A stretch of 54,286 bases of DNA from Ferrovibrio sp. GTDB taxonomy: Bacteria > Pseudomonadota > Alphaproteobacteria > Ferrovibrionales > Ferrovibrionaceae. The stretch spans positions 1 to 54,286 of the forward strand of contig NZ_JAOZVR010000081.1 in assembly GCF_025869515.1 (NCBI RefSeq), in the 5' to 3' direction. This document shows, in pieces, positions 1 to 8,151 of this stretch. How positions within the stretch are numbered: the stretch's first letter is position 1; each line of letters starts with the position of its first letter. A model generated the notes under the pieces. That model saw only the letters and a list, made by a program, of their open reading frames with translations, did no database searches and was not told where the DNA came from. Both the position numbers and the translations under genes were made by a program.

Positions 1-7
1 GTGCGAT

Positions 8-38
8 AAAAAAAGGGCGCCGTTGCCGGCGCCCTTTT
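8..38 (-). terminator. Rho-independent terminator of the MCP-cheW operon
   Basis: A perfect 11-bp stem (11-21 with 28-38) closes a 6-nt loop. Read leftward, the GC-rich stem is followed by seven T residues (positions 14-8). It lies about 20 nt past the cheW stop. The flanking A/T runs are symmetrical, so it could work in both directions. Confidence 0.9.
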
Positions 39-57
39 CGATAGTTATCCGTTCAGA

Positions 58-582
58 TCAGGCTGCGATCAGCGCCGGGCTATGCTCCGGCAGCGCAGCG
101 GGGGTGCCGCGAACCAGAAGATCAAGATTCAGCAGCGACACCATGCGATCCGGGCGCGCCAATAGGGCGGTCAGAAAAGCATGCTCCTCGTCCATGCCCG
201 TCTCCGGCACCGGCTGCAGCTCGCTGTCCGACGCAGACAGGATATCCGATACCGCATCAACCAGCAGACCATAGAAGCCGGCCGCAGCCTCCACCACGAT
301 CACCACATGGATCGCGCTCGGCACGCTCGCCTCGGCACCCAGGCGGATCCGCAGATCGTAGATCGGCACGACCTGACCGCGCAGATTGATCACGCCTCGA
401 ACCGCCGCAGGGCAATTCGGCAACGGATTTTCCGGCGTCCAACCGCGGATTTCGCGCACAGCCAGAATATCGATCCCGTAATCCTGACCGGCGACCGCGA
501 AGGTGAGATATTCGCGGACTGTGGCGCTGGCACTGGAGCCGGCGCCAGCGCCGGCCCGTTCAGTTACAACGAGCGTGTTCAT
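58..582 (-). CDS. cheW: Chemotaxis coupling protein CheW
   Basis: 174 aa, the usual CheW length. It is expected to bridge chemoreceptors and the CheA kinase in the cytoplasm. After a low-complexity Ala/Gly/Ser N-terminus (about residues 9-20), the CheW fold starts at EYLTFAVAGQDYGIDIL. The hallmark VRGVINLRGQVVPIYDLR strand-turn-strand lies near residues 60-78, followed by FYGLLVDAVSDIL. The start codon overlaps the stop of the upstream receptor gene by one base (TAATG), so the two are translationally coupled. No cheA, cheY or other che gene is in the window, so the kinase must be encoded elsewhere. Confidence 0.95.
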   Translation of the reverse strand: MNTLVVTERAGAGAGSSASATVREYLTFAVAGQDYGIDILAVREIRGWTPENPLPNCPAAVRGVINLRGQVVPIYDLRIRLGAEASVPSAIHVVIVVEAAAGFYGLLVDAVSDILSASDSELQPVPETGMDEEHAFLTALLARPDRMVSLLNLDLLVRGTPAALPEHSPALIAA

Positions 583-2429
583 TAAAATTCCTCCCAGGCT
601 TCGTTCTGCGGCTTCACGGCAGCATTGCCCTGGGTGGAGTCGGTCTTCATAACCCGGACCGGCTTCTGCGCCGGCCGGTTGCTGGCCGCCACCTTCAGCG
701 CCGGGCGAGCGGCAGCTGCCGGGCGAACAACGACCGCGGGCCGGACGGCCGCGCTCTGGCCACTCACCTTGTAACGCTGCACCAGCGTGGCAAGCTCCTC
801 GGCCTGGTTGGACAGCGACTGTGCCGAAGCAGAAGTCTCTTCCACCAGTGCGCCGTTGCGCTGGGTCATCTCGTCCATCTGGCCGACCGCGCTATTGATC
901 TGCTCCAGACCGGTAGCCTGCTCGCGGCTCGCGGCCGCGATCTCGGCCACGATATCGCTCACCTTCTTGATCGCCGAAACGATCTCGGTCAGCGACGAAC
1001 CCGCCTGATTGACCAGGGTCGCGCCGGTCTTGACCTGGCTGTTCGAGGTCTGGATCAGCGCCTTGATATCTTTCGAGGCATTGGCCGAACGCTGCGCCAG
1101 GGCACGCACCTCCTGGGCGACCACCGCGAAGCCCTTGCCGGCTTCACCGGCACGCGCGGCTTCGACGGAAGCATTGAGCGCCAGCAGGTTGGTCTGGAAG
1201 GCGATCTCGTCGATCAGGCCGATGATGTCGGAGATTTTGCGCGCACTCTCCTCGATCTGGTTCACGGCGCTCACCGCATTGGCGACCACACTGCCGCCCT
1301 TCTCTGCCGTATCCCGCGCCGCAGAGGCCAGCTGGTTGGCGGCCTGGGCATTGTCGGCATTCTGCTTCACCGTGGTGGTGACTTCATGCATCGAAGCCGC
1401 GGTTTCCTCGATGGAGGCGGCCTGCGATTCCGTGCGGCTGGCCAGATCCTGGCTGCCGGTGGAGATTTCCGCCGAGGCGGCCGCGATCGTATCGGAGGCC
1501 TCGCGGATGCCGCCGATGATATCGGTCATTGCTTCCACCAGATCGTTGACGCCGGTGCAGAGCGAGCGGATTTCACCGGACTTGCCGTCGAGATCGATGC
1601 GTTGCGTCAGGTCGTTGGTTTTGGTGGCATCCACCACCTGCTGCACCTGCTGCACGGCGAGCTGGGTCATCTGCGCCAGTTTGGTCTGCGCCGTGATGTC
1701 GGTAGCGTATTTCACCACTTTGTAGGGCCGGCCATTGGCATCCATGATCGGATTGTAGCTGGCCTGGATCCAGACTTCCTTGCCGCCCTTGCCGATCCGC
1801 TTGTACTGGTTGGCGTCGTATTCGCCCCGTCCCAGCTTGTCCCAGAAGGCGCGGTATTCGACGCTTTCGCGATAGGCAGGCTCGACAAACATGCTGTGAT
1901 GCTTGCCTTTCACGTCGTCGAGCGAATAGCCGAGGGTGGTGAGGAAATTCTCGTTGGCATGCAGGATGCGGCCATCGAGCGTGAACTCGATCACGGCCTG
2001 CGCCTTGTTGATCGCACCGAGTTGGCCCTCGTAGTTGGCCATCAGTAGCTTCTGTTCGGTGATGTCGGTGGCGAATTTCACCACCTTGTAGGGCTTCCCG
2101 CTCTTATTGTAGATCGGGTTGTAGCTGGCCTGGATCCAGACTTCCTTGCCGCCCTTGCCGATCCGCTTGTACTGCGCGGCATCGTATTCGCCGCGGCCAA
2201 GCTTGGCCCAGAAGGCCCTGTAGTCGGCGCTCTCGCGATAGGCCGGTTCGACGAAGATGCTGTGATGCTGTCCCTTGACCTCATCCAGCGTATAGCCGAG
2301 GGCCTTCAGGAAATTCTCGTTGGCATGAAGAATCTTGCCATCGAGCGTGAATTCAATCACGGCCTGGGCTTTGTTGATCGCGTCAAACTGCGCCTTCAGG
2401 TCGTCGTGCTCTTTTCCAAATCCGAACAT
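582..2429 (-). CDS. Soluble methyl-accepting chemotaxis protein with tandem PAS domains
   Basis: 615 aa with no signal peptide or membrane segment, so it is probably a cytoplasmic receptor. PAS1 spans about residues 18-127 and PAS2 about 140-249; they are about 83% identical by eye. A HAMP-like linker follows (about 270-310), then a long MCP signalling domain. The conserved hairpin tip EIAFQTNLLALNASVEAARA marks the CheA/CheW contact. A variable Ala/Pro/Val linker leads to a C-terminal EAWEEF, resembling the CheR/CheB-tethering pentapeptide (NWETF/DWEEF type). GAGGCGAGG precedes the ATG. The PAS ligand (haem, flavin or other) cannot be read from the sequence; energy or redox taxis is an inference. 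Confidence 0.93.
   Translation of the reverse strand: MFGFGKEHDDLKAQFDAINKAQAVIEFTLDGKILHANENFLKALGYTLDEVKGQHHSIFVEPAYRESADYRAFWAKLGRGEYDAAQYKRIGKGGKEVWIQASYNPIYNKSGKPYKVVKFATDITEQKLLMANYEGQLGAINKAQAVIEFTLDGRILHANENFLTTLGYSLDDVKGKHHSMFVEPAYRESVEYRAFWDKLGRGEYDANQYKRIGKGGKEVWIQASYNPIMDANGRPYKVVKYATDITAQTKLAQMTQLAVQQVQQVVDATKTNDLTQRIDLDGKSGEIRSLCTGVNDLVEAMTDIIGGIREASDTIAAASAEISTGSQDLASRTESQAASIEETAASMHEVTTTVKQNADNAQAANQLASAARDTAEKGGSVVANAVSAVNQIEESARKISDIIGLIDEIAFQTNLLALNASVEAARAGEAGKGFAVVAQEVRALAQRSANASKDIKALIQTSNSQVKTGATLVNQAGSSLTEIVSAIKKVSDIVAEIAAASREQATGLEQINSAVGQMDEMTQRNGALVEETSASAQSLSNQAEELATLVQRYKVSGQSAAVRPAVVVRPAAAARPALKVAASNRPAQKPVRVMKTDSTQGNAAVKPQNEAWEEF
1683..2378 (-). repeat. In-gene tandem duplication encoding two PAS modules
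   Basis: Two coding repeats, 2049-2378 (PAS1) and 1683-2012 (PAS2), lie 366 nt (122 codons) apart. About 91 of 109 aligned residues match, including INKAQAVIEFTLDG, FVEPAYRES and YKRIGKGGKEVWIQASYNPI. Most differences are conservative except at residues 90-93 of the module (YNKS versus MDAN). This suggests a fairly recent duplication, or gene conversion keeping the copies alike. Confidence 0.9.
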
Positions 2430-2733
2430 GGCCTCGCCTCTTGCTGGTATCGACCGATCACCTCGGTCAGGTCGGCAGCCATAAGAATATAAAAATTGTA
2501 TCCTGACACATTACCATTCAGTCACCTTTTGCCAGATTACCGGCAATTTACGTGCACGAAAAAAACACCTTTCTCCGTTTTCAGAAACGCGCCCGACATC
2601 CCAGTCCGCAACTGCAGTGCGTAATACAGGCCGCATGGCACGGACTTTTCCCCTTCCGCAGCGCTTCGCTGGCAATCTGCGCGGTTCAGAGGTCCCCCTG
2701 CGAAATGCGGGTCGGTTTTGCGGGGTGGCGCGA
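2430..2733. other. 304-nt gap upstream of the MCP gene
   Basis: No convincing gene. Leftward, a good -10 box (TACAAT, complement of 2495-2500) lies about 65 nt before the MCP start, without a strong -35. An interrupted palindrome, TTGCCAGATTACCGGCAA, lies at 2529-2546 just upstream and could be a regulator site. Nothing recognisable was seen in 2560-2733, which would carry the 3' end of the symporter transcript. Confidence 0.4.
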
Positions 2734-3615
2734 CTAGGCGATCTGCGCGCCGCGCATCACGCCAAAGCGTCGCATGCCGAAGGCGAAGATCAGCCCGCCG
2801 GCATACATCAGCACGCCATAGAGCCCACCCGGTATGGCAAGCGCATCATCCTGCAGCACGCTGCTGGCGATCACGATGGCGAGCGTGGCATTCTGGATCG
2901 CCGTCTCGATACCGAGCGTGATCGACTGCCGCCGCGACAGCCTTGCCAGCCAGGCGACCAGGAAGCCGCAGGCCAGCATGAGCAGGTTGAGCCCGATGGC
3001 AAAGCCCGCCAGGCTGCCGAGATTGTCGCGCAGCAGCGTCCAGTTCCTGGCCACGGCCCCCAGCACGATCAGGATGAACAGGATCGCCGCCAGCCGTGTC
3101 GCCCGCGGTTCCCAGCGCAGAGCCGCAGCGGGCCAGCGGTGACGTACCAGCATGCCAAGTCCGACCGGCACGCCGAGCATGAGGAATATCTGCCCCATCA
3201 TCAGCCCGACAGGCACCGTCACGGTTTGCGCGCTGCCGGAAAAATGCTGCATCGACCAGATCACGATCAGCGGCAGGGTGAAGATCGTCGCCACGCTGGC
3301 CACGGCCGTGAAGCTGACCGCCAGCGCCACATCGCCGCGCGCGATATAGGTGAGCAGGTTGGATGTGGTCCCGGTCGGACAGGCGGCCAGGATCATGAAT
3401 CCGATGGCGAAGGTACCGCTCAGACCGACCGCCTTGATCAGCAGGAAGCAGATCACCGGCAGCAGCACGAAGTGGCAGAGAATGCCGACCAGCAGCGCGC
3501 GCGGCTGGCGCACGATCCGGACGAAGTCGGCGAACGTCAGGCCGAGGCCGAGCGAGAACATGATGAAAGCCAGAATGCCCGGCAGCAGGATGCCGGTGAC
3601 GATATCGCCGTCCAT
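2734..3615 (-). CDS. Bile acid:sodium symporter family permease
   Basis: 293 aa from the ATG at 3615, preceded by GGGGAGGG about 8 nt upstream. The longer frame to 3774 lacks a ribosome site and its extra residues look non-coding. About nine hydrophobic segments are visible. The conserved AACPTGTTSNLLTYIARGDVAL region (about residues 80-100) is the BASS-family signature of the Na+ site and crossing helices. The second family motif appears near the end as SITLGIETAIQNATLAI. The substrate is unknown; BASS members carry bile acids, pantoate, pyruvate or other organic anions. No co-oriented neighbour gives a pathway hint. Confidence 0.88.
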   Translation of the reverse strand: MDGDIVTGILLPGILAFIMFSLGLGLTFADFVRIVRQPRALLVGILCHFVLLPVICFLLIKAVGLSGTFAIGFMILAACPTGTTSNLLTYIARGDVALAVSFTAVASVATIFTLPLIVIWSMQHFSGSAQTVTVPVGLMMGQIFLMLGVPVGLGMLVRHRWPAAALRWEPRATRLAAILFILIVLGAVARNWTLLRDNLGSLAGFAIGLNLLMLACGFLVAWLARLSRRQSITLGIETAIQNATLAIVIASSVLQDDALAIPGGLYGVLMYAGGLIFAFGMRRFGVMRGAQIA

Positions 3616-3812
3616 GATGTTACCCTCCCCGGCAGCTCTGCATGGCCACCTGTGGTCACGATACGGCATGCCGCGCATGGTTTCCATGACCGTCGCAGGA
3701 TGCAATCGCGTGGTCGCAATGCTACGGCCGGCACCGTAGCATTGGCCGCAGACCCTTCCCGCACGGCATGCCATGGTGCGGTCGCATCCCCGATACGCTG
3801 GACATCCCGCCC

Positions 3813-4724
3813 ATGACCGTCGCCACTGCTGTTTCCCCGCCCCGCCCGCTGATCGTTGAATTCCTGCTGCTCGCCGTGCTGGCTACGCTCTGGGGTGCCT
3901 CCTACACCTTCATCAAGCTGGGCGTCGCCACCATTCCGCCAATCACGCTGATCGCTGCACGCACGATGATTGCCGGCGGCCTGCTGCTGTGCATCCTGCG
4001 CCTGCGCGGTATCGGCCTGCCGCGCGATGCTGCCACCTGGCGCCATCTGGCCATCCAGGCCTGCATCAACTCGGTGCTGCCCTTCACCCTGATCGCCTGG
4101 GCCGAGATCCGCATCGAGGCCGGACTGGCGACGATCCTGAATGCCACCACGCCGATCTTCGCCTTCCTGATCACCTGGGCGATCACGCGGCATGAAGCCG
4201 TCACGGCCCGCAAGCTGTTTGGCACGGTGATGGGGCTGGGTGGCGTCTGCATGATCATCGGCGTCGGCGTATTTACCGATCTGGGCAGCGACCTGTGGGG
4301 ACAACTGGCGATGCTGCTGGCTTCGCTGTCCTACGGTGTCGCCGCCATCTACGGCCACAATTTCAGGCATCTCGATTCGATGGTGCCGGCGACCGGCTCG
4401 ATGCTCTGCGGCGCCGCCATGCTGGTGCCGCTCAGTCTGATCGTCGACCGGCCCTGGACGCTGTCGCCCTCACAAAACTCGCTGCTGGCACTGCTGGCCC
4501 TGGCGGTGTTTTCCACCGCGCTGGCCTTCGTGATCTATTTCCGGCTGGTGCGCACGCTGGGTTCGGTCGGCACCACGTCACAGGCCTACCTGCGCATCCC
4601 GATCGGCGTCGGCATCGGCGTGGTCTTCCTGGGCGAAAGCCTGGCCGGCTCGGCCTGGCTCGGCCTGATCTTCGTGGTGATCGGCGTGGCCGCGATGTCG
4701 CTGCCGGCCCGCAAAGCGGTATAA
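3813..4724 (+). CDS. EamA/DMT-family transporter
   Basis: 303 aa from the ATG at 3813; an in-frame ATG at 3768 would add 15 residues. Neither start has a strong Shine-Dalgarno site, but 3813 puts the first helix close to the N-terminus. Ten hydrophobic helices form two EamA repeats: LWGASYTFIKLGVATIPP opens the first half and LLASLSYGVAAIYGHNF the second. Family members export amino acids or other metabolites. Substrate not predictable. It starts about 200 nt from the divergent symporter. Confidence 0.88.
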   Translation: MTVATAVSPPRPLIVEFLLLAVLATLWGASYTFIKLGVATIPPITLIAARTMIAGGLLLCILRLRGIGLPRDAATWRHLAIQACINSVLPFTLIAWAEIRIEAGLATILNATTPIFAFLITWAITRHEAVTARKLFGTVMGLGGVCMIIGVGVFTDLGSDLWGQLAMLLASLSYGVAAIYGHNFRHLDSMVPATGSMLCGAAMLVPLSLIVDRPWTLSPSQNSLLALLALAVFSTALAFVIYFRLVRTLGSVGTTSQAYLRIPIGVGIGVVFLGESLAGSAWLGLIFVVIGVAAMSLPARKAV

Positions 4725-4741
4725 CCGTCAGATTTTGATCT

Positions 4742-5227
4742 TCAGGCGTCGACCTTATCCGACCGGTACAAGGCGCCGAGGATTTTGGTCACCTCGCCGC
4801 CTTCCATCAGCGGCAGCGCCAGCTTGTCGACCTGCAGGTATTCGCGCGCCGAAGGGCTGATGCGCGAGGCATAGACCGGCGCGCCGATCCGTACCACCTG
4901 GCGATATTCGTCCAGCGGCTTGTCGCCGATCTGGCCGATGGCATCACTGACGCCCTTGCCGGTGAGATCGAAGCCGAACAGGCTGACCAGTTCGGTGCCG
5001 TAAAGGCGATAGCGGTATTCATTATTGCCCACGCAGTCGAGCAGCATGAGATGGCCGAACCATGGCCGCAGATCTTCGAAGGAGAAGTCGCTGCGCGGCG
5101 GCGCCTGGCGGGTGCCGCGCTTGGCATTCCAAAGATCGTAGAGGGCGCGCAGCTTGGGATTGGCAATATCAATATCTGTCATGTCGTCATGATAGGTGAA
5201 AAGCCGGCGTTTGAACTGCATGAACAT
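4742..5227 (-). CDS. Small PAS-domain protein (PAS_5-like)
   Basis: 161 aa, soluble and single-domain. ANPKLRALYDLWNAKRG, then DLRPWFGHLMLLDCV and NEYRYRLYGTELVSLFGFDLTGKGVSDAIG, are typical of the stand-alone PAS proteins common in Rhodospirillales-type genomes (recalled family feature). There is no output domain, so it may sense a ligand for a partner protein. GAGGTG lies 5 nt before the chosen ATG; an internal ATG at 5182 (MTDIDIA) is an alternative. Its tail faces the EamA gene, 17 nt away. Function unknown. Confidence 0.8.
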   Translation of the reverse strand: MFMQFKRRLFTYHDDMTDIDIANPKLRALYDLWNAKRGTRQAPPRSDFSFEDLRPWFGHLMLLDCVGNNEYRYRLYGTELVSLFGFDLTGKGVSDAIGQIGDKPLDEYRQVVRIGAPVYASRISPSAREYLQVDKLALPLMEGGEVTKILGALYRSDKVDA

Positions 5228-5556
5228 CGGAGCACCTCGGTTGCTCGCTGGATCGGATGGCTGGCATCGGTTCAGGACAGCAGAGTGGATCGCGTACGAC
5301 TGCGCCCAGTGGTTTTTCGGTTAGATCACAGCCTGGGGGCGAAAATTTTGATAACCACCCACCTTGTCAGCGAGCCTTGGCCACCGGCGGCAATGCGATG
5401 CCCGCAAGACCGCGGCTGCGGGATCCACCCCGAATCGCCCGGTTTCCGGTCGGCAGCAGGGGTAGCCCTGCCGCCCGGAAGCCGCTAAATAACCTGCCTT
5501 ACCCTCTGGCCATCTCCGGCCCTGGGCCTGTCAACGGCACGGATACGTCCGCAGCA
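5228..5556. other. 329-nt divergent intergenic region
   Basis: It separates the leftward PAS gene from the rightward ferredoxin-NADP reductase, so both promoters should lie here. An AT-rich patch near 5341-5352 is the only obvious compositional feature. A short hairpin-capable stretch (CCCGCA at 5401-5406 with TGCGGG at 5417-5422) has no T-run. No convincing gene was seen. Confidence 0.35.
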
Positions 5557-6597
5557 ATGAGCATCCAGAAAGCAGATGTCGCCATTATCGGCGCCGGCCC
5601 GGTCGGCCTGTTTGCCGTCTTCGAATGCGGCATGGTCGGCCTCTCCTGCCATGTGATCGATGCACTGGATGCCATCGGCGGCCAATGCAGCGCGCTTTAC
5701 CCGGAAAAACCGATCTATGACATTCCCGGCTTCCCGCGGATCAGCGGCGCCGGCCTGGTCGAGCAGCTGGAAAACCAGGCGGCGCCGTTCAAGCCGGCCT
5801 ATCATCTGGGCCAGCGTGTGGAAAAGGTCGAGCCGCCGAATGGCACCGGCGGCGGCTTCCGCCTGACGACCTCGAAAGGCACCGTGATCGAGGCCGGGGC
5901 GGTGATCATCGCTGCCGGCGCCGGCGCCTTCGGTCCCAACCGCCCGCCGCTCGACAATATCGAAGCATTTGAAGGCCAGCCCGGCGGCAGCGGCGTGCAT
6001 TACCTGGTGCGCCGGGCCGAGGATTTCCGCGCCCGCCGTATCGTCATTGCCGGCGGCGGCGACAGCGCGGTGGACTGGGCCCTGATGCTGCATGGCATTG
6101 CTGCGCAGATCTGGTTCGTACACCGGCGCGACCAGTTCCGCGCCGCACCCGACAGCGTGACCAAGCTGCGTGCGTTGAATGGCCATGGCCTCGATATCGT
6201 GGTGCCCTACCAGCTGGATGCGCTGGAGGGCGGCCACGGCGTGCTGACCGGGGTGACGGTGAAATCGCTGGACGGCGACAGCCGGCACCTGCCGGCCGAT
6301 GCCCTGCTCGCCTTCTTCGGCCTGAAAAGCGATCTCGGCCCCATCGCGCAATGGGGCATCGAGCTGGAACGCCACCACCTGCCGGTCGATCCCGCCACCT
6401 GCCAGACCTCGGTACCCGGCATTTTCGCCATCGGCGACGTGGCGGCCTATCGCGGCAAGCTCAAGCTGATCCTGACCGGTTTCGCCGAGGCCGCCTCGGC
6501 CGCGCATGCCATCTACCCACTGCTGCATGGCGGACAGCCGCTGCATTTCGAGTATTCGACCTCGAAAGGCGCGCCCGGGAGTACGGCGAAAGCCTAG
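5557..6597 (+). CDS. Ferredoxin/flavodoxin-NADP+ reductase, thioredoxin-reductase-like
   Basis: 346 aa from ATG 5557. The FAD-binding GAGPVG lies at residues 12-17, the NADP-binding GGGDSAVDWA near 170 and the C-terminal FAD motif IFAIGDVA near 295. The redox CxxC of thioredoxin reductase is absent where it would be expected, which with the ALYPEKPIYDIPGFP segment marks the Bacillus YumC/alphaproteobacterial type of FNR. It should pass electrons between NADPH and ferredoxin or flavodoxin. The frame is open upstream to 5257 but that stretch looks non-coding. Its stop shares a CTAG with the convergent ligase stop. Confidence 0.93.
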   Translation: MSIQKADVAIIGAGPVGLFAVFECGMVGLSCHVIDALDAIGGQCSALYPEKPIYDIPGFPRISGAGLVEQLENQAAPFKPAYHLGQRVEKVEPPNGTGGGFRLTTSKGTVIEAGAVIIAAGAGAFGPNRPPLDNIEAFEGQPGGSGVHYLVRRAEDFRARRIVIAGGGDSAVDWALMLHGIAAQIWFVHRRDQFRAAPDSVTKLRALNGHGLDIVVPYQLDALEGGHGVLTGVTVKSLDGDSRHLPADALLAFFGLKSDLGPIAQWGIELERHHLPVDPATCQTSVPGIFAIGDVAAYRGKLKLILTGFAEAASAAHAIYPLLHGGQPLHFEYSTSKGAPGSTAKA

Positions 6598-8150
6598 ACA
6601 ATACGGCTGGTGCGGTTGCCCCAGTAGCGGTCCTTGATCAGCCGCTTGTACAGCTTGCCGGTCGCATGGCGCGGCAGGGCTTCCTCAAAATCGACCGAGC
6701 GCGGGCATTTGATGCCGGCGAGATGCTGGCGGCAGTAGGCCAGCAGTTCCTCGGCCAGCGCCGGCCCGGCCTCCTTCATGTCGACCGGCTGCACCACGGC
6801 CTTCACCTCTTCGCCGAAATCCTCATTGGGCACCCCGATCACCGCGACATCGGCGACCTTTGGGTGCTCAATCAGCACATTCTCGGCTTCCTGCGGATAG
6901 ATATTCACGCCGCCGGAAATGATCATGAAGGCCTTGCGGTCCGTGAGGTAGAGATAGCCCTCGGCATCGACATAGCCGACGTCGCCGAGTGTGCTCCAGC
7001 CCTTGTCGTTGAAAGCCTGTTTGGTCTTGCCGTCGTCGTTGTGATAGGCGAACGGCTGGCCATTGGCGAAGTAGACCAGTCCGGATTCGCCGACGCCAAG
7101 CTCGCGACCGCTTTCGTCATCGACGATGTGGAGTTCACCGATGATGGCGCGGCCGACCGAACCCTTATGCGTCAGCCAGTCCTGGCTGGTGATGAAGGTC
7201 ATGCCGTTGCCTTCGGAGGCGGCATAATATTCGAACAGCACAGGACCCCACCAGTCGATCATCTGCTGCTTGGTCGCCGCCGAGACCGGGCCGGCGCCAT
7301 GAATCGCGACGCGATGCGAGGACAGGTCGTAGCGGCTGCGGATTTCGGATGGCAGTTTCAGCATGCGCACGAACATGGTCGGCACCCAGTTGCTGTGGGT
7401 GACCTTGTACTGATCGATCAGGCGGAGCGAGCCCTCGGCATCAAAATGCTGCATGATCACCAGCGTGCCGCCCACCCTGGATACCAGCATACAGTAGCGC
7501 AGTGGCGCGGCATGATAGAGCGGTGCCGGCGACAGATAGACCATGTCGGGTCCGTAGCCATAGAGGCTGTAGCCGTTATCGACGAAATAGCTGCGCGTGC
7601 CGACAGGATCACCATTGATCGGCCGCTTGATGCCCTTGGGCTTGCCGGTGGTGCCCGAGGAATACAGCATGTCGCGGCCCTGCATCTCGTCGGCGACCGG
7701 CGTCGCCGGCATGGCCGCCACCGCATCCTCCCAGCTTTCGTAGCCTTCTGCCGTGCCGCCGATCATGTAGAAGCGCTCGACCAGCTTGCACTGCGCGCGC
7801 AGCTCGACCGCCATCTCGGCGAAATCCGCAGTGATCACCAGCACGCGAGCGCCGGCATCGCTGACCACATAGGCAACCTCCGGCGCGCTCAGCCGCGTGC
7901 TGATCGGCGTGTAATACAGTCCGGCGCGGTCGGCGCCGAAACAGACCTCGAAGAATTCCGACCGGTTTTCGATCACCAGGGCCATATGGCTGCGCGGACC
8001 GAGTCCCAGTTTGCGGAACAAATGGGCCGCACGATTCGATGCCGCTTCCAGCTGGCCGAAAGTGGTGACCACGCCGGTCTCGGCCATGACGATGGCCGGC
8101 TTGTCGGGCGTGGCGCGCGCATGCTCGGTGATATAGACGAGGTTCGACAA
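6594..8150 (-). CDS. Acyl-CoA ligase (AMP-forming), copy A
   Basis: 518 aa, ANL superfamily: activates a carboxylic acid with ATP and CoA. The P-loop SSGTTGKPKG, the adenylate-binding YYAASEGNGMTF, the hinge LTDRKAFMIISGGVNIYP and the catalytic Lys in LPRHATGKLYKRL are all present. A TTG start at 8150 (SNLVYITEHA) is chosen because GGAAGG lies just upstream and the upstream ligase ends one base earlier (TGA-A-TTG), implying coupling. The longer frame to 8177 would overlap that gene. GNGMTF and the long spacing to the P-loop resemble fadD-like enzymes of aromatic or medium-chain acids; substrate unknown. Confidence 0.92.
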   Translation of the reverse strand: MSNLVYITEHARATPDKPAIVMAETGVVTTFGQLEAASNRAAHLFRKLGLGPRSHMALVIENRSEFFEVCFGADRAGLYYTPISTRLSAPEVAYVVSDAGARVLVITADFAEMAVELRAQCKLVERFYMIGGTAEGYESWEDAVAAMPATPVADEMQGRDMLYSSGTTGKPKGIKRPINGDPVGTRSYFVDNGYSLYGYGPDMVYLSPAPLYHAAPLRYCMLVSRVGGTLVIMQHFDAEGSLRLIDQYKVTHSNWVPTMFVRMLKLPSEIRSRYDLSSHRVAIHGAGPVSAATKQQMIDWWGPVLFEYYAASEGNGMTFITSQDWLTHKGSVGRAIIGELHIVDDESGRELGVGESGLVYFANGQPFAYHNDDGKTKQAFNDKGWSTLGDVGYVDAEGYLYLTDRKAFMIISGGVNIYPQEAENVLIEHPKVADVAVIGVPNEDFGEEVKAVVQPVDMKEAGPALAEELLAYCRQHLAGIKCPRSVDFEEALPRHATGKLYKRLIKDRYWGNRTSRIV

Positions 8151-8151
8151 T

